Source: Amblyornis subalaris
Lineage: Eukaryota > Chordata > Aves > Passeriformes > Ptilonorhynchidae
Assembly (NCBI GenBank): GCA_018881555.1
Contig: JACAXG010000092.1
Coordinates: 1,593,981 to 1,657,980 of the forward strand
DNA: 64,000 bases
Reading direction: 5' to 3'
Position numbers and translations under genes: made by a program. Below the pieces are notes generated by a model. That model did no database searches, was not told the DNA's origin, and saw only the letters and a list, made by a program, of their open reading frames with translations. Positions within the stretch are counted from its first letter, which is position 1; each line of letters starts with the position of its first letter. Below are positions 24,951-37,951 of the stretch, in pieces.

Positions 24951-25372
24951 GAGCAAGGAAGTTGGGAGTGCTTGGGAGATTGGGAGGAGACACAGCCAGG
25001 ACAGGTGACCCAAACTGACCAAAAGGATGTTCCAGACTATATGACATCATGCCCAGTGTATAAATTGCAGGGAAGAAAGAGGAATGGGGGGGACATGTGT
25101 AGTGACAGTATTTGTCTTCCCAAGTAACCATTGCATATGATGGGGCCCTGCTCTCCTGGAAATGGCTGAACACCTCCCTGCCCATAGTGAATTAACTCCT
25201 TGTTTTGTTTTGCTTGTGTGCATGGCTTTTGCTTTCCCTATCAAACTGTCTTTATCTCAACCCACGAGTTTTCTAGCTTTTGTCATCCTGATTGTCTCCC
25301 CAATCCCAGTGGTGAGGCAGTGAGTGAGTGGCTGCATGGGGCTTGGCTGCAGGCTGGGGTTAAACCATGACA
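24951..25372 (+). mobile_element. 5'-truncated solo LTR (ERV)
   Basis: The LTR keeps the second half of U3 onward. It has ACACAGCCAGGACAGGTGAC, then ATGACATCA at 25041-25049, and TATAAAT at 25059-25065. Near the 3' end come TTATCTCAACCCACGAGTTT and GGGGTTAAACCATGACA, ending at 25372. The same 3' landmarks recur in the LTR at 43633-44098, so the two are related. The ATTAAA-type poly(A) site reads ATCAAA here. The first part of U3 is missing and the left limit is approximate. No internal ERV region is present. Confidence 0.85.
25059..25065 (+). promoter_or_regulatory. LTR TATA box (TATAAAT)
   Basis: The box lies 10 bp downstream of the CRE-like TGACATCA in the truncated LTR at 24951-25372, the normal order for this LTR group. 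Activity is unknown. Confidence 0.5.
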
Positions 25373-25837
25373 GTCAGAATTTCATTTGGAGATCAAGGTA
25401 GTCTTAAAAGTTAAGGTAAAAAAGTCTTCTGGAGTTTAATTCCATTGTTAAACATGACCAAGGTATTTGGGTACAGAAATGCTAGAGTGAGTTTTTGAGA
25501 GAAATAGAAGATCTATGTTTTTGTGGTAGGGATATAATCACAGNGAATGCCATATTAATGAAGTAGTTGGTCAGTATTTAAGGGAATCCTACCTAGATCC
25601 AAAAAGCCAACATAATGCTGAAACATTTAGGATATAATTTTATGCAAGATANCTGTACTTCTATTTGGTAAATCTGTATACATGCTTGTAATAGCATGTT
25701 ATCGTGTTCCTACATGCAGCAGTTTTCATTCTTCTTCCTCATCTGCCATCAACCATCTAATNAAAGATATCATTAGGAAGAGCAGCAACCTTTTCTTATA
25801 CCATGAGAAGAAGTATCCTTATGTTCCTTAAGTTACA

Positions 25838-25925
25838 TCCCCCTCCCCCTCCAAAAATACTCCACAAAAAAAACCCCAAAACACAGACAGAGAAAACAAC
25901 ATTAAAAAACACCCCAAACCCTGCT
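25838..25925. repeat. A/C-only low-complexity tract
   Basis: A run of C-rich then A-rich sequence (CCCCCTCCCCCTCC, then AAAAAAAACCCC pieces) has almost no G or T. The opposing open frames across it are composition artefacts. Confidence 0.75.
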
Positions 25926-28709
25926 AAGTTTAACAAAANTACCACAGTATACCACAAGGATAAGTCTAGTTTGTCTGATGTTGACTGGCCCACTACTTTT
26001 CCAAGTGACTTTGCTCATCCCAGGGGTGCCTAATATTTCTTTTACGGANACAGAGCACAGTCTGATGTCTCTGCTGGCAGTCTTTGTAAGACAAGTACAA
26101 ACTGGTTACTAGCTGATGAGCACAAAGATGATTGGTAGTGCCAGAAAGAAAGTGAAACACTGAGTAAAACTGAACAAANGCTGACTAAAAGGTAAAGGAA
26201 CAAGTTCAAAGAAAACTAGGTAGTGTACCTAAGATAAAACTCCTTGAAGTCTGATAGATGCAGAAGTCTGCCCTTAGCTTGGAAACATTATCATTGTCTA
26301 CTGGTTGGAGTATGAAGCATATGAAAACAAGTCTTTTCAGCCATAAAAGTTAAGATGAAGAAGTAAAATAGCACTGTAACTCTGTATGGTTTTGTCATCC
26401 TGACTAAAAATAAAGGGGAATTACACCTTAAAATAACCCAACATTAAAAAGTCCAAATTTCTGGCCCATTCATAAACTCCATTAGAAGTACTCTAAAATT
26501 AAAATTTCACACCACACCCTACAAGTTCCCAAGTATTTTAAATGAAGTGTCACTGCCACAGCCAAGACTGGGAGATATTTTTTTTTAAGGATAGCTTTAT
26601 CCCATTTTGCCTTATAGTTTTCTTGTCTCAACCTACTCATCACTCCTTTCCTTAGCACTGCTATGGAGTTATTCTAGGAACAATAGGAATATAGCAAAAA
26701 AACTATTTCTTATACAATTTTATTATCATATTTAACATCCAATAAATAAAATGTTTCTGAACTTTGCTGCACTGAAAGTTCCATCAGTTCCCATGAAGAA
26801 TGCTGTTACNCGTTGCCTTCCGAATTTAAATGCATGTTTTCCACATGTTATTTGGCATATTGATTAACTCGTCTCCAGTTTAGTACAAGTATCAGGCATA
26901 GTAAGACTACACAGATGTCTGTCTTCACTGTACCTATTGGTTGACAGTTCAATATATTCCTTCGTGTACTGCATTCTCTGCAGGAATTAGTGATCAAGTG
27001 CTTATTCGAATACTATCAGAGTTACAGCAAAGCAGTTCATTTAATGAAATGCTTTACTGTCATTTCAGACTCATGTCCTCCACTGCACGTTTTCCTTATC
27101 TGTGCCCCCTCATGATTTATGCTTCTCTCTTCATTTATCAATACTGCAAAGACACCCTCCCTTTACTAAGTCCCTGGAAACTGGACATAGTGTTGATCTT
27201 TTGAAACATATATATTAAGGCCCTATGTGAAGTTTCAGAGATTATATTATGGATCCTGCTGCTTGATCTCTTAACAGAGTAGTGAAGTATTGATCTTAGA
27301 TGTCATCTGCTTCTTTGCTCCAATAACTCCAGAATACTGGGATCCAGAGCAATACTAGATAAACATTATGATTTTAGCTTGTACTATCTCATATTATTTT
27401 GTTTATGAAGCTTTAGAATCATCAGGGATGAATGACACAGATAAATGCTATAACTAAAAAAATAAAGATAAGCTAAGTTTACACTGAAATTTCATTCAGC
27501 TTATAGCAACATCAAACAGCATCAGAACATTTATCAAGATGGAATTTATATCCTGAATACATCAAGTATCTGCAAAGACGAAATAAAGCAAACACTCTTG
27601 GCCTGACAAGCCAGGAAACTAAGAGAGTCAGAAAACTAACAGGTCAGGTTTCACCATCAAAATGCAGTAACAAAGAAGTGTGACCTTATGGTAAGGATAT
27701 GCTGTTAACTAATTTTAAATGTATTAAGTTCAGTAAACCAGCTTAAAGGTCCAAATTAAATTGGTAATTTAAAAAACAAGTGGTGAGAAATGAAAAGTAC
27801 TGAGAATTGTTCTGAGGAACACTATCTGACAAAGGCCAAATCTGAATTTTCAGGACAGCACAGCAGCAAATTTCTGCAAGCTCTAACAGTGGGATTGCTG
27901 GTAACAAGCAGAAAGCTACTTGTGATCTACACATGACTCATATTAAAACTGGAGGGTCATAATGAAAGCAAGCCCAGCAACTAAAATAGAAAAAAAATTT
28001 ATGCTGAACTTGAAGAGCTCTGAAGTGCTTTGGATTCAGAACACACAGCCCTCTTTCCTACAGAGGATTCCTTAGAGAATAAAAATGTAATGGCTGGCAG
28101 AATGGTTACCTGATGGGATAAGGGGATTCGGTCCATTGCTGCACAAAAAAAAACCCCAAACCAAATACTGTAATACAAATAAAGAAAACATTCTTGATCA
28201 CTGACATTTTCTTGTGGGAAGAATCCTAGTTGCCCAAAGGTGCATATCCAAGGCATAAGACGAACTGAATTAGAAAACAAGAGAGAAACATATTTTTGTT
28301 TAACAACAGAAAAAAACTGTAAATAGACCTGAGTATTTTCCTTCCAGTTTGGAGATGATAGGCTGCAAAAGATATCTACAGATTCAGAAAACCCTGACCA
28401 AAAAATGCCCCAAAAGAATATGAAAAAATTCAAGTAGATGAATATTCCTGTGGTTAGTAAATCGTCTATAAAATGGAATTTTTAAAGTTATTATTTAGGC
28501 AAGAAGGAATTTATTTAAGATAGAAGTCTTATGATTTAATATATTAAATCTTACTAGTTTCAGACTAAGAACTAAAGCTCTACCCTTCTGAACTAGTTGA
28601 GTTCTGTCATTAAACGATTCATTGATACCTACTAATGTACAAGTTACTCAAATGCATATTTCTTTTTATTTCCCGATTTTCCCATTACTTACTAATTACT
28701 ATTTTCCAA

Positions 28710-28733
28710 ATAAGTAATTTACAAATTACTTAT
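28710..28733. repeat. Perfect 24-nt palindrome
   Basis: ATAAGTAATTT at 28710-28720 is the exact reverse complement of AAATTACTTAT at 28723-28733, with a two-base centre (AC). It is AT-rich and sits in otherwise unremarkable sequence with further ATTACT copies just upstream. Confidence 0.75.
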
Positions 28734-31700
28734 ACTAATCCAGAGACCAGGACCTCTCTCATCTTTCTTCAAGCCTATGACAGATGTGAGAAGTGTTTCC
28801 ATTCTGGATAACTGGGAGCGTGCAATATTGTCTATGAGCCGTAATGAAAGCAGGAAATTGACATTTTTTTGGTAATAAAGGCTGGTATCCTCAGTATGAA
28901 TATTTATAAAGTACTGCTGTACTCCAGATTTAAGTTGTGTTATAAGAAAAAGTAGAAAACAGGTGGTGGTGCACACAAATCAAGCACAGAAAAACTGGAA
29001 TTTGCAGAGTGTATTAAAAATCTGAGCTCAAAGATTCCACAAACACATTTTCAATAATAGCTTGCAAAGAATTTTGAGCACTTTATTGTACTAACTTGGC
29101 TTGTCCTTTAGAACCAGCCTATCACCACCATTATTTCCAGTATATAAAATGATAACAAATACTCCTCACATTGCTTGTAAATAAACAATACTATTCCTGA
29201 GACTAGAAACTCTATTATTAGCTCTGTGGTTTTGTCATTCAACTCTTAATAGAAGCATTGCCTCCCTAAAACAGCCCTCTAGAAACCACAGCATAACTTA
29301 CTCTAACAAAAAACATGAAACTTTTAGCAATTAATTTCTTAAGCGTTTTTTCTTATGAAACTATATAGTACCTCTTCTGGCCCAAAATATTCCATACAGT
29401 GTATTACCACTCCCTTTCCAGTACTAAACAACTCTTACTTATCTGCTTGACTAAAATTTAAGTATGAGGCAAGGAGAAATTGTAAAATACCTAGCTAAAG
29501 TGTAGAGAGATAAGATAATTGCAAATTATCACAACAAAAAAGGGTTGACATACATGAACCGAAGTTCACAGCTTCTATATTTGTAAAGAGGGTAACTCTT
29601 CGCCACTAATTTTTATACAAATATTAAAAAGTGCCAGATTAATCAAACTGTTTACTCAAATACAAAGCACATATAACTCATACATGATTGCTACATGCTA
29701 TTTCCCATAGAAGTTGGTATTTTCCCCCTAGTCTTAACTAAAAGAAGGAATTAATTATAAAACAAATTCTCATTTTGATGGAAGCAGAAGGACAACATGA
29801 CCCAAACCAGACTGGGTTTTTTGCCTAGCTTTTCAAAGACAGTTGGATAGCTAGAAACAGCTTACAATTTTCTTCTTTTCTATCATGGCTGTTACAATCG
29901 CACCTTTATTCTTATGAAGGTAATTTAAAATGAAAGCATGACAGAGTGAATGGAGAGTTCACATGATACAGAAAAATGAGTTTTTGAAAGTCCTTGACAT
30001 GAATGTCTTATAACCCTGCAGTAAATATGGATATTGAGATGATGACTCAGGGGTAATTTTTTAAGATCACAGTTGCTTAAAACTGTTAAAGGTTAGAAAT
30101 CATTAAAAGCTCAACAATGTAAGCTGTACATAAGAGAGATAGGAAGCCATCTTTTCCTTTTGTAGCTACAAATGCAAAAACAAAGCAAAAAAAAAAGAGG
30201 CAGTACATATTTTCAACTGCAGTTATTTTTGAGAAAAATTACAAAAATGTTAGATGTAGTTTCAGGGGTACAGACAGAAACCACACCAACACCTCTGACT
30301 GTCATCTAATAACCTGTAGTTTCTCTGAACATCTTTTCAGCCACCTACCAAGGGCCTTGCACGTAATCTAATTAAAGTTCTGGATAATCATTTTCATTGC
30401 ATGTTTAAAATGAAATGGGATAAAACTGAAACTGAGCTTTGATGCTATCTACTCTGAAGTGAAAAATGCACCACCGAAAAATTACAGTAAAGCTAAACAC
30501 AGGGAAGGATTAAATAGTACTGGACATTCAGTGTGAGAGAGGCTTTCGTTAATAAAAGATCAGCTTTCCTTCAGTTCTCAAAGGCTAAGAAGTCTGAAGA
30601 ACAGCACTATTCAAACTGAGTAATGGAAGGTCTCAAGTAATCACCAGCAGTGTTAAAATAGCATAACTATTTTCTTATTGATCAGGAAAGAAAAAAAAAT
30701 ACGGAGNGCTGTAATTTGTCTTGCTCTACCCACAGACTTCCTTTATGTAACAGACCAAAAGCAAACAGCTTGCTAGTGCTGCAATGGCCACTAGATGTCA
30801 ACAAAGTCTAACAAGCTAACACTTGAGTTTCGCTTTCAAATGAGGTGCAAAGCAATAGACTTGAAGCTATATTTGTTACACACATTTGTATTGATATATG
30901 CTTACGCAAATGTACACTACTTGGCTCCGTACAAAATCCAATCCAATCCAGTCCAAAATCCAATCAACTTAATGTAGTGGCAGAATGGTAATAATCCACA
31001 AACATCAACACTTCCAAGTTCACACAAGCACATGTAGCTAATCACGCTGTAAATATAATTTTTGAGGTATTATCTAAGCTGCCAGCAGGTGTCAAAATAA
31101 GCTGATCTTCCCTGCCTGGATAACTAGTGAACCATACTGTGTGCTCACATTCAACTTGAAAAAGGCTTGGATAATTCTTTCTCTTCCTACTTTAAGATCT
31201 GTGCAATTTTATGCAATAAAAGTCAATGAGAAGAGCTGTGGCAGATTTGCCATGACCTACATAGTGTATGCAAATGGACACTTTCAGTTTTCATGCTTTC
31301 TTTCTTGAGCACCTTGCTTCTTTATGACACATTCGTGTGTCTCCAAGAGACAGACCTGAAGCTTATTTTAACTTTTGTGCTAATCAGGGAAACTGGAAGG
31401 AAGAGAAATAGAATTTTCCCCATGAGAAGAAAAAAAAAGCTAAGCACTCCATTTTGACAGGAAAGGGGAGGCTCAAACTTACGCTGCTGAGAACTAGAAA
31501 ATTAATAACCCTTTTTCTCTTTGAAGTTCAGTGGCCTAAATGTGAAGACGAGCATATACTCTGATGACAGTCTCTCACTCACAATTGCACCAATTTAAGT
31601 CATAACAAACCACTCCAGATCTACCTGATGTTAACATATGCCACAAGTGTTTATCAACTAAAGTAAGGAGCCCACAAAGACCACCCAGTACATGTCCTAT

Positions 31701-33696
31701 CTCCCTCCACCTTTTGATGACTTCTTTGTAAATCACGGAGATTATGAACAAAATTATTCCATCTTATAATAGATAAAGTTCCAGATAGTTTCCAATCTTT
31801 AATTCAAAGTATTTTTAGACCCACTTTTAACCATGCAGTTACTAAATAAAAAACCTAGAAGAATTTTGTAATATTTCTAAAACTGGCATTATCATTCTGG
31901 TAGTCAACCAAGTATTCATACCACAGCTGTTTCAAAGAAAAGCTGAGTAGAAATGCTGGGATCCAAATTGTCTAAATGCTATCAATTTTGTTCAAAAATT
32001 CTATGGTATATTATGCTTTCTTTTAATTGTGAAAGCATTAACATACATATGCTTTACATTTACTACCAAAGAGCTCAGTCCTCGAGTTTTAAAGACAACT
32101 GGGAATGATAGGCTGTGTAAACAAAATGACATTTGTAACTTTCAAACAATGAGTGAAAATGTGGATCTTTCTTTCTAGACTTTTGAATAGTCAGATATGG
32201 TATCTTATCAGATGCACTTCAGATGAGTACACTTCAGAGGGAACTCCTCTCTTGACTTTTTTTCTGAGTTGTTTCAGGAACTATTCTGATTATTAAGATT
32301 TTGTTGGAGCAGCTATACATGCAAGTATAGAAGAATCCTTACAACTCTCGTGCAGATATCAGAGCAAAACACCCCAAAACCTAGAACAGATGAAACAAAA
32401 CTAATCGCTTCAAATCTACTGAGCTATCAGTTTGTTTTCTTCTTTCCTAATAATTATTGGAGAAGTTTAAAACAAGATAAGTATCACTCATCTATTCTGA
32501 CTTTTAAACCTCTCAATTTGCTCCATAGAGCCCAAGAGCATTCAGTTATGTGACCAAGATTATTTTTGCTGTGGTCATCATGAAGGCAGCCATATTGACC
32601 CTCCTCTTCTATATTGGTCTGAGCTCACACTAAGGGGTCTTTGCTCTTTGGTCCATTTCAGCTGTGGTAAATTAAAAACAAACAAACAACACTTTCTGCT
32701 CCCCCCTTAGAATGCTTTGCACTGGCATACTACTGGATGCTTTGATATGCGTTCACAGGACACTTCTATGAAAATTATTTCAAATTAATGCAAAGTATNG
32801 GATTTTGAAAGCTTGGAGGAAAATGTCTAAGACAAAAATATCCCTACAATTTGAAACCTCCTCAGTTATGAACACAATCAACTATAGTAATTTAGTAACA
32901 AGGTGCCCTTTAAGTAGCTCAAACCACTTTGTGGGGCTTTGTTTTTTTCCAGTTAAAACTGAAGATGCAGTTTTATAGAAGTTGTACCTCAAGATTGCAA
33001 GTACCAAAAGCTATTAAAAAAAAAAGTTACACTAGCATGACGTAAAATGATAAGAGAATTTGGATTTTCACTGTAATGCATTTACTTTAGCAACCTTGAG
33101 GGGGAAGACAAAGTATATCTAAGCAGCCTCTCAGAATACACATTGATTCTAGAAGAGATAAGGCTGGTAATTACAGCACAAGAGACTAACTTCCCAAAAA
33201 GGAAATTGGAAAATGTGACAGAGAGGAGGAAAACCGAAAATAGACCCAAGAAAAACAAACATCCCCAAAAGCCTCTAAGAACAGTAGGAAGAATGAAGCT
33301 ATTTAAGCATCTAGAAGATGATGACAGCGACTGGAAGAAGAGAAAGGAAGCAGTGACGAAAAGCAATGGTTATTGCAGAAGTTGGTATTTTCCAAAGATG
33401 ACAGAACACTTATCCCTTTAATGACAATCCTGTGAATATACAGGGTTACCATCAGCATCTCCTACCTGCTGATATTTGTACTCCTATGCCAGAAGACATT
33501 TGTTCTTGCCAAATGGAAGGGCAAATCTATTATTAATGTAGATTCTGGTTCAGAGGCAGCTGTAGCCACCAAGAAAAGAAGGCCATCCTGTTGGCTTGAA
33601 ATTCAGTTGCTCTTTGTTAACTCTTCTGTAGTAACACAGTTGGTCAGAGCTCTGGAAAGCTGAGAAAGTAAGATCCATTGGTATACAAACACACAT

Positions 33697-33757
33697 ATTT
33701 GTAAATATATATTTATTTTTTTAATATATATATGTATATATACACACACACATATAC
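33697..33757. repeat. TA/CA microsatellite
   Basis: A compound run of TATATTTATT, TATATATATGTATATATA and ACACACACACATATA. It is a simple repeat with no sign of a gene. Confidence 0.85.
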
Positions 33758-36700
33758 CTGTATATAGATTTTTCCAGTAACACATCTCCTTAGAGCAAAG
33801 ACCTTACATAGTGTTGATAAACTTACACCCCAAGGCATAATTTCCATCTTCAAACAGCCACAGACAAAATCATTGTTCTGTTATATAGGTTTACACAAGG
33901 GACAAAGCAGAGTGGATTAAAAAATCCCTCCTACATACATAAGGATGAGCTCTATAAATTCTGTCTGCTGTTTAATTGTCTGTCTCTAAATCACTAGACT
34001 CTATGTGATTTTGCACTTGCTGTATATAATTTCTGAATGACCCAGGCTGTCATAGCAGCTTTCATTTTTATATGTGCTAACTATTTTATGCATGCACGTG
34101 TTCATATCAGTCAAACCATAAAGTAATTGGGAAAAAGACACTATTATTTTAATTATATTGTAAAAGGCTAATTTTATAGTCATGTAAAATTGCTGAATTT
34201 CTCAAACAGCCATATAGCATTGCATAATCCCTAGCAATTAGTCTCATCAGGCAATAAATCTTTCATCAGCAAAATGGTACACAGTAAATTATACCAGGAA
34301 TGCATCTTTGGAGAACAACAAGATGACACATACAGTGAGGGGAAAAAAAAGCAACACATGTATTTCTGGTACAAATACAAAGCAAGCTCATAAAAACCAA
34401 GACATTTACTCCAGGTTGTCTGAGAACCATCCCATGTAAAATAGATTACAATGGATCATATAGTGAATCTTTTAACACGCACAGTGTCTATAAACATCCT
34501 GTATTTTTATTGCTATGAATAGTAACAGCAAACATGACTGAGAATACTTGGTTTTTTTCTTCACTTGTGCTAATGGTCCCAGTGCACATGAACCACAAAG
34601 TACTGCAGGCACAACGCCAGAAGGTACTCAAAAAACCCCTCCCTCTTTCTTCTCCCCTTTGCTTCTCACTATCGATAAATAGGTCTCAAACAGACCTAGA
34701 CAGCCTCCTAAGAAGAAAATTTTGACATCTGAGTGCACATCGCATGGAAAGGCAATGCAGTCGCATCAGCAGAAAAAAATCTGTCTGTCAAAAGAAGACA
34801 TTTACACCGGCATAAGGTCTAATAGAACTTGCATATCAACAAATTAGAGTTCTTACAGCGCAGATAAAACTCCTCTTTTCAATCATTGTTCTTCTCAAAC
34901 TGTCAGTTTCTGTCAGTTTTTTTGTCTTGTAAGGCTGACTGAAAATTAGCTTATAAAATTATGCAACTGCTTTACTCTAATAGGTCTCTTGATGAAAAAG
35001 TTATATGGAAAAGGGAACTCCACATCTAGCAAAAGAAAAGACCTATCCATATTCCACTGTTATGCTGAACAACTCTGAGTTCAGAGCCAGCGGGATAAAA
35101 TCATTCAATCAGGTTTCGTTTGCTTTTCCTATATTGAAAACCTTAAAAACTTGGGTTGCACAGTCATCACACCTCATTCTTTGTATTCATTGTTTTTAAA
35201 GAATAAGATCCAGCCTGTGTTCTCTCCTAGTTCCTACCCTTCTTTTTGTAAAAGCCACAGAAAAAGTAGGTTTAAGATGAAAGGCAAGAAAGACTAGTCA
35301 TCAAGAGTCCAAGGTTGTCTCAGTGTCTCTTACTTATTTATCTGTCACTTGAGAGAATAAACAAGAAACAGAGGAATGAAACTATCCAATCTGACTCTCC
35401 ATTTTTATGTTTATAAAGAATAGTATGAGGAAGTGCAAGCAGAATAAGCTGTATGTTCTGCTACATATCACTGGATAGATTTAAGAAGGTTGCTATCATA
35501 GTGGGACAGAAAAAGATTCAATAATTCAAAATTATAACAGATGATATTATGGCTTTTTTTTCAAATTTCTTCTAAAGGCAGTAAGCAATCACCATCTGAA
35601 ATGGACTGGAAGAAACTTTTTTTAAGGTAATTATTGTTTCTTATGAGCTCTTGCTTTTTTTTCTCTGAAGGAGCTCCATCACTATGGATGGAGAAGGCCA
35701 GCCTAAATTGCTTCTGGTGTTACCTGTGGCTTATGTGACCTCATTATGCATATAGTCAGCATGGATTTTTTTCTGAAACTAACAAAGTACTGTGGATTTT
35801 TCCTGCTTGGATTTTGGATGATAAATTTAGGATTGGCCATCTTAGAAGTATCTGTGACAACTGTGAAATTGACATCAAAGTATTCAAGAAAATGAAATGC
35901 AAACAATTTGAAAGGCAGAGGATTTTCAGCTACCTTTTAAGAACTCTGCTTTGTTTGCTTTTGACATCTTTACTTACCACTACATGTTTAAAGACCAATG
36001 CCTGGTACACTTCCATGAAAGATTCTTTATAAAAAGTCAGTGTCTGTGCTGTGTCAATTACAGAAGGGATTTGCAATGCAAAATGCAATGTAAAATGTGG
36101 GGAAAAATACTGACAACTTTGAAATTTTTGAGTGTCAATCACAAGGTAAGTAAATATATCCCTATGCCATTAAATTTTAATAACCACAAAAAACTAAGTT
36201 ACAGGAACATTATTAACCAAGTTATATCAAAATCATGATGAATACAAATATGCGTAGTTTAGCTTATCTCAGAGAAACTAGATGGATTTGTTCTTCTTGA
36301 GAATCTTTCTCCAAGTATAGGAACCTAAGGATGTCAGGAAACAGTACTGAATATAAACCTTGGCTGACTCCTTGGTTAGTTCATTTGATAAAAACTTTTA
36401 TTATGAATTTATGGAATCCCTTGTCATTTATGAGTGCTTCCTGTCTACCCACAGTCTGTGACAGACTATTCTCAAGGAATATGTAGAAGCTCTGAATATT
36501 TTTAACTTTAGAATTTCCTACTTTTTGATACAAAAATCACTGTATCGTAGTAAGAAACAGATTTAAAAAAACTCAAACATATAGATATCAACAGTTTGAT
36601 TTAAACAAGGGATTGCTAAGCAAATCAAAATCAAGAAAGCAAGGTACAGCAAGAAATTAGATCATTAATATGGGAATATTACTCTGAATAATTGGTGATG

Positions 36701-36869
36701 CTTGTAATGTTTTGTTGCAGAAGCTCTTGGTGGCTAAGGGCAAAGCTGACTTGACTGAATGTTTCCCTGTAAATTGCCTTGTGCTGTCTTGACATACAGA
36801 AGGAAAAATAGCAAACAAAAATGTTAGTTCAAAAATAAATAAAGGTCCTATACTTTAAAACTATTTAGA

Positions 36870-37625
36870 TAATTGTTCTATGCCTGTGGCAGGAGTATCT
36901 GTCCCACCTTGGCAGCCCCAGCCTTTCACACCCTTATTTGCACTCCATGCAGCAGTAGCCCATGGCTGTGGCAGGTACCTCATGACCCCTCTTCCTCCCA
37001 CCTCCCACCTCCCACAGGAGAGGGAATAAGTGCATATCCTCTTGGTCAGCAGACTGGATGTCCCGCCAGTGAAAGGCCTCAGCCCAGAGAAGTTTCTGGA
37101 CCGTGACCATGTATAACCTTGAGCCCCAAAAGAACCAGATTATAAACAAGGCCTCTGAAAGAAACCATGTGCAGTTTTCCTTGGAACAGCAGGTCTGTGA
37201 TGGGAAGCCTCCCCTTGGGGCTGGGATGCACCTAAGAAAACTTCCAGGGACTGAGTACCTTCATCCCTTTGCCAGGTGAGAGAATGTGTCTACTGGATGT
37301 CTGTGAGTGACCTTTCCAGTGAAGTGAACCCACCTCCTGGGTACCCCAGAGTGAGAGGCCTCCCATGCATGTGTGAGTGCATGCACACTTCGGGTCATCA
37401 TTGTTGTCCGTGCAGGAGCAAGATCCCTGACCGGTAACACTGAACCTGTAACCTGTAACAGAGTGTTGTCAGAGTTACCCCGCTGTTTGTTAGTTTTGGC
37501 CATTGGTTTCGGTTGCGAATTGAAGTTTGTTCGAGTGTGTCATCTTTGTGAAGTTCTTTTTCTGTATGTCCGTGAAAATACCTCACATATAATGGGAGAA
37601 ATTTCTGTTAAGGAGTTCTGAAGTT
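36870..37625. other. GC-richer, CpG-retaining patch, unassigned
   Basis: This patch stands out from the AT-rich flanks. It contains three tandem copies of CTCCCAC at 36995-37015 and TATAAAC at 37141-37147. In 37390-37580 there is a run of retained CpG sites (for example TTCGGGTC, GACCGGTA, TTCGGTTGCGAATT, GTTCGAGTG). Open frames on both strands are short and overlap. The texture resembles an LTR U3-R-U5, and I cannot place its family or ends. A small CpG-rich regulatory element is the alternative. Confidence 0.4.
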
Positions 37626-37754
37626 GAATGTTTCATACCTGGAAATAATGCTTTGAAATTCTTAAGAAGCTATAAGCCAAACTACCATGACGAATTAAAC
37701 AATGACTAACTACATGGAAGGGACAAGACTGATTATTTTATCTCTTGTCTCACA

Positions 37755-37951
37755 GGGTCATGAAGTTATCAGAGGGATGGAGCACCTCTCCTATATAGAA
37801 AGGCTGAGAGAAGTGGGATTGTTCAGCCTGAAGAAGAGATGGCAGCCTTCCAGGACCTGAAGGGGGCCTATGGGAGAGCTGGGGAGGAGCTTTTTACAAG
37901 GGCATGTACTGATAGGACAGGGGGGAAGGGCTTCAAACTGAAAGAGAGTGG
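37755..37951 (+). mobile_element. CR1 LINE fragment, both ends missing
   Basis: The fragment follows the end of CR1 ORF2: TGGAGCACCTCTCCTAT, AGGCTGAGAG, TTGTTCAGCCTG, then CCAGGACCTGAAGGGGGCC. It lines up without gaps with the CR1 copy at 46074-46871, offset by exactly 8700 bases. I count 7 mismatches in the 120 bases 37801-37920 versus 46501-46620. Similarity stops after AAAGAGAGTG near 37951, so the 3' UTR and tail are lost. Confidence 0.9.

Larger units (their letters stand above)
25373..36869. other. Long unassigned AT-rich stretch
   Basis: About 11.5 kb contains no recognised gene, CR1 or LTR. Items seen are an A/C tract at 25838-25925, seven N bases between 25544 and 26810, a perfect palindrome at 28710-28733, and a TCCAATCCAATCCAGTCCAA-type run near 30937-30965. 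There is also a TA/CA microsatellite at 33697-33757. The longest frame is a 144-codon minus-strand one (27999-28433), rich in F, S and L, with no domain. A lysine-rich 92-codon frame lies at 33143-33421 (+), also without recognised homology. None shows convincing splice sites. Confidence 0.6.

Noticed and set aside
27999..28433. 144-codon minus-strand open frame
   Set aside because: It is rich in F, S and L with no domain. The plus-strand sequence is A-rich, which removes stop codons on the other strand. No exon signals or neighbouring exons were seen.
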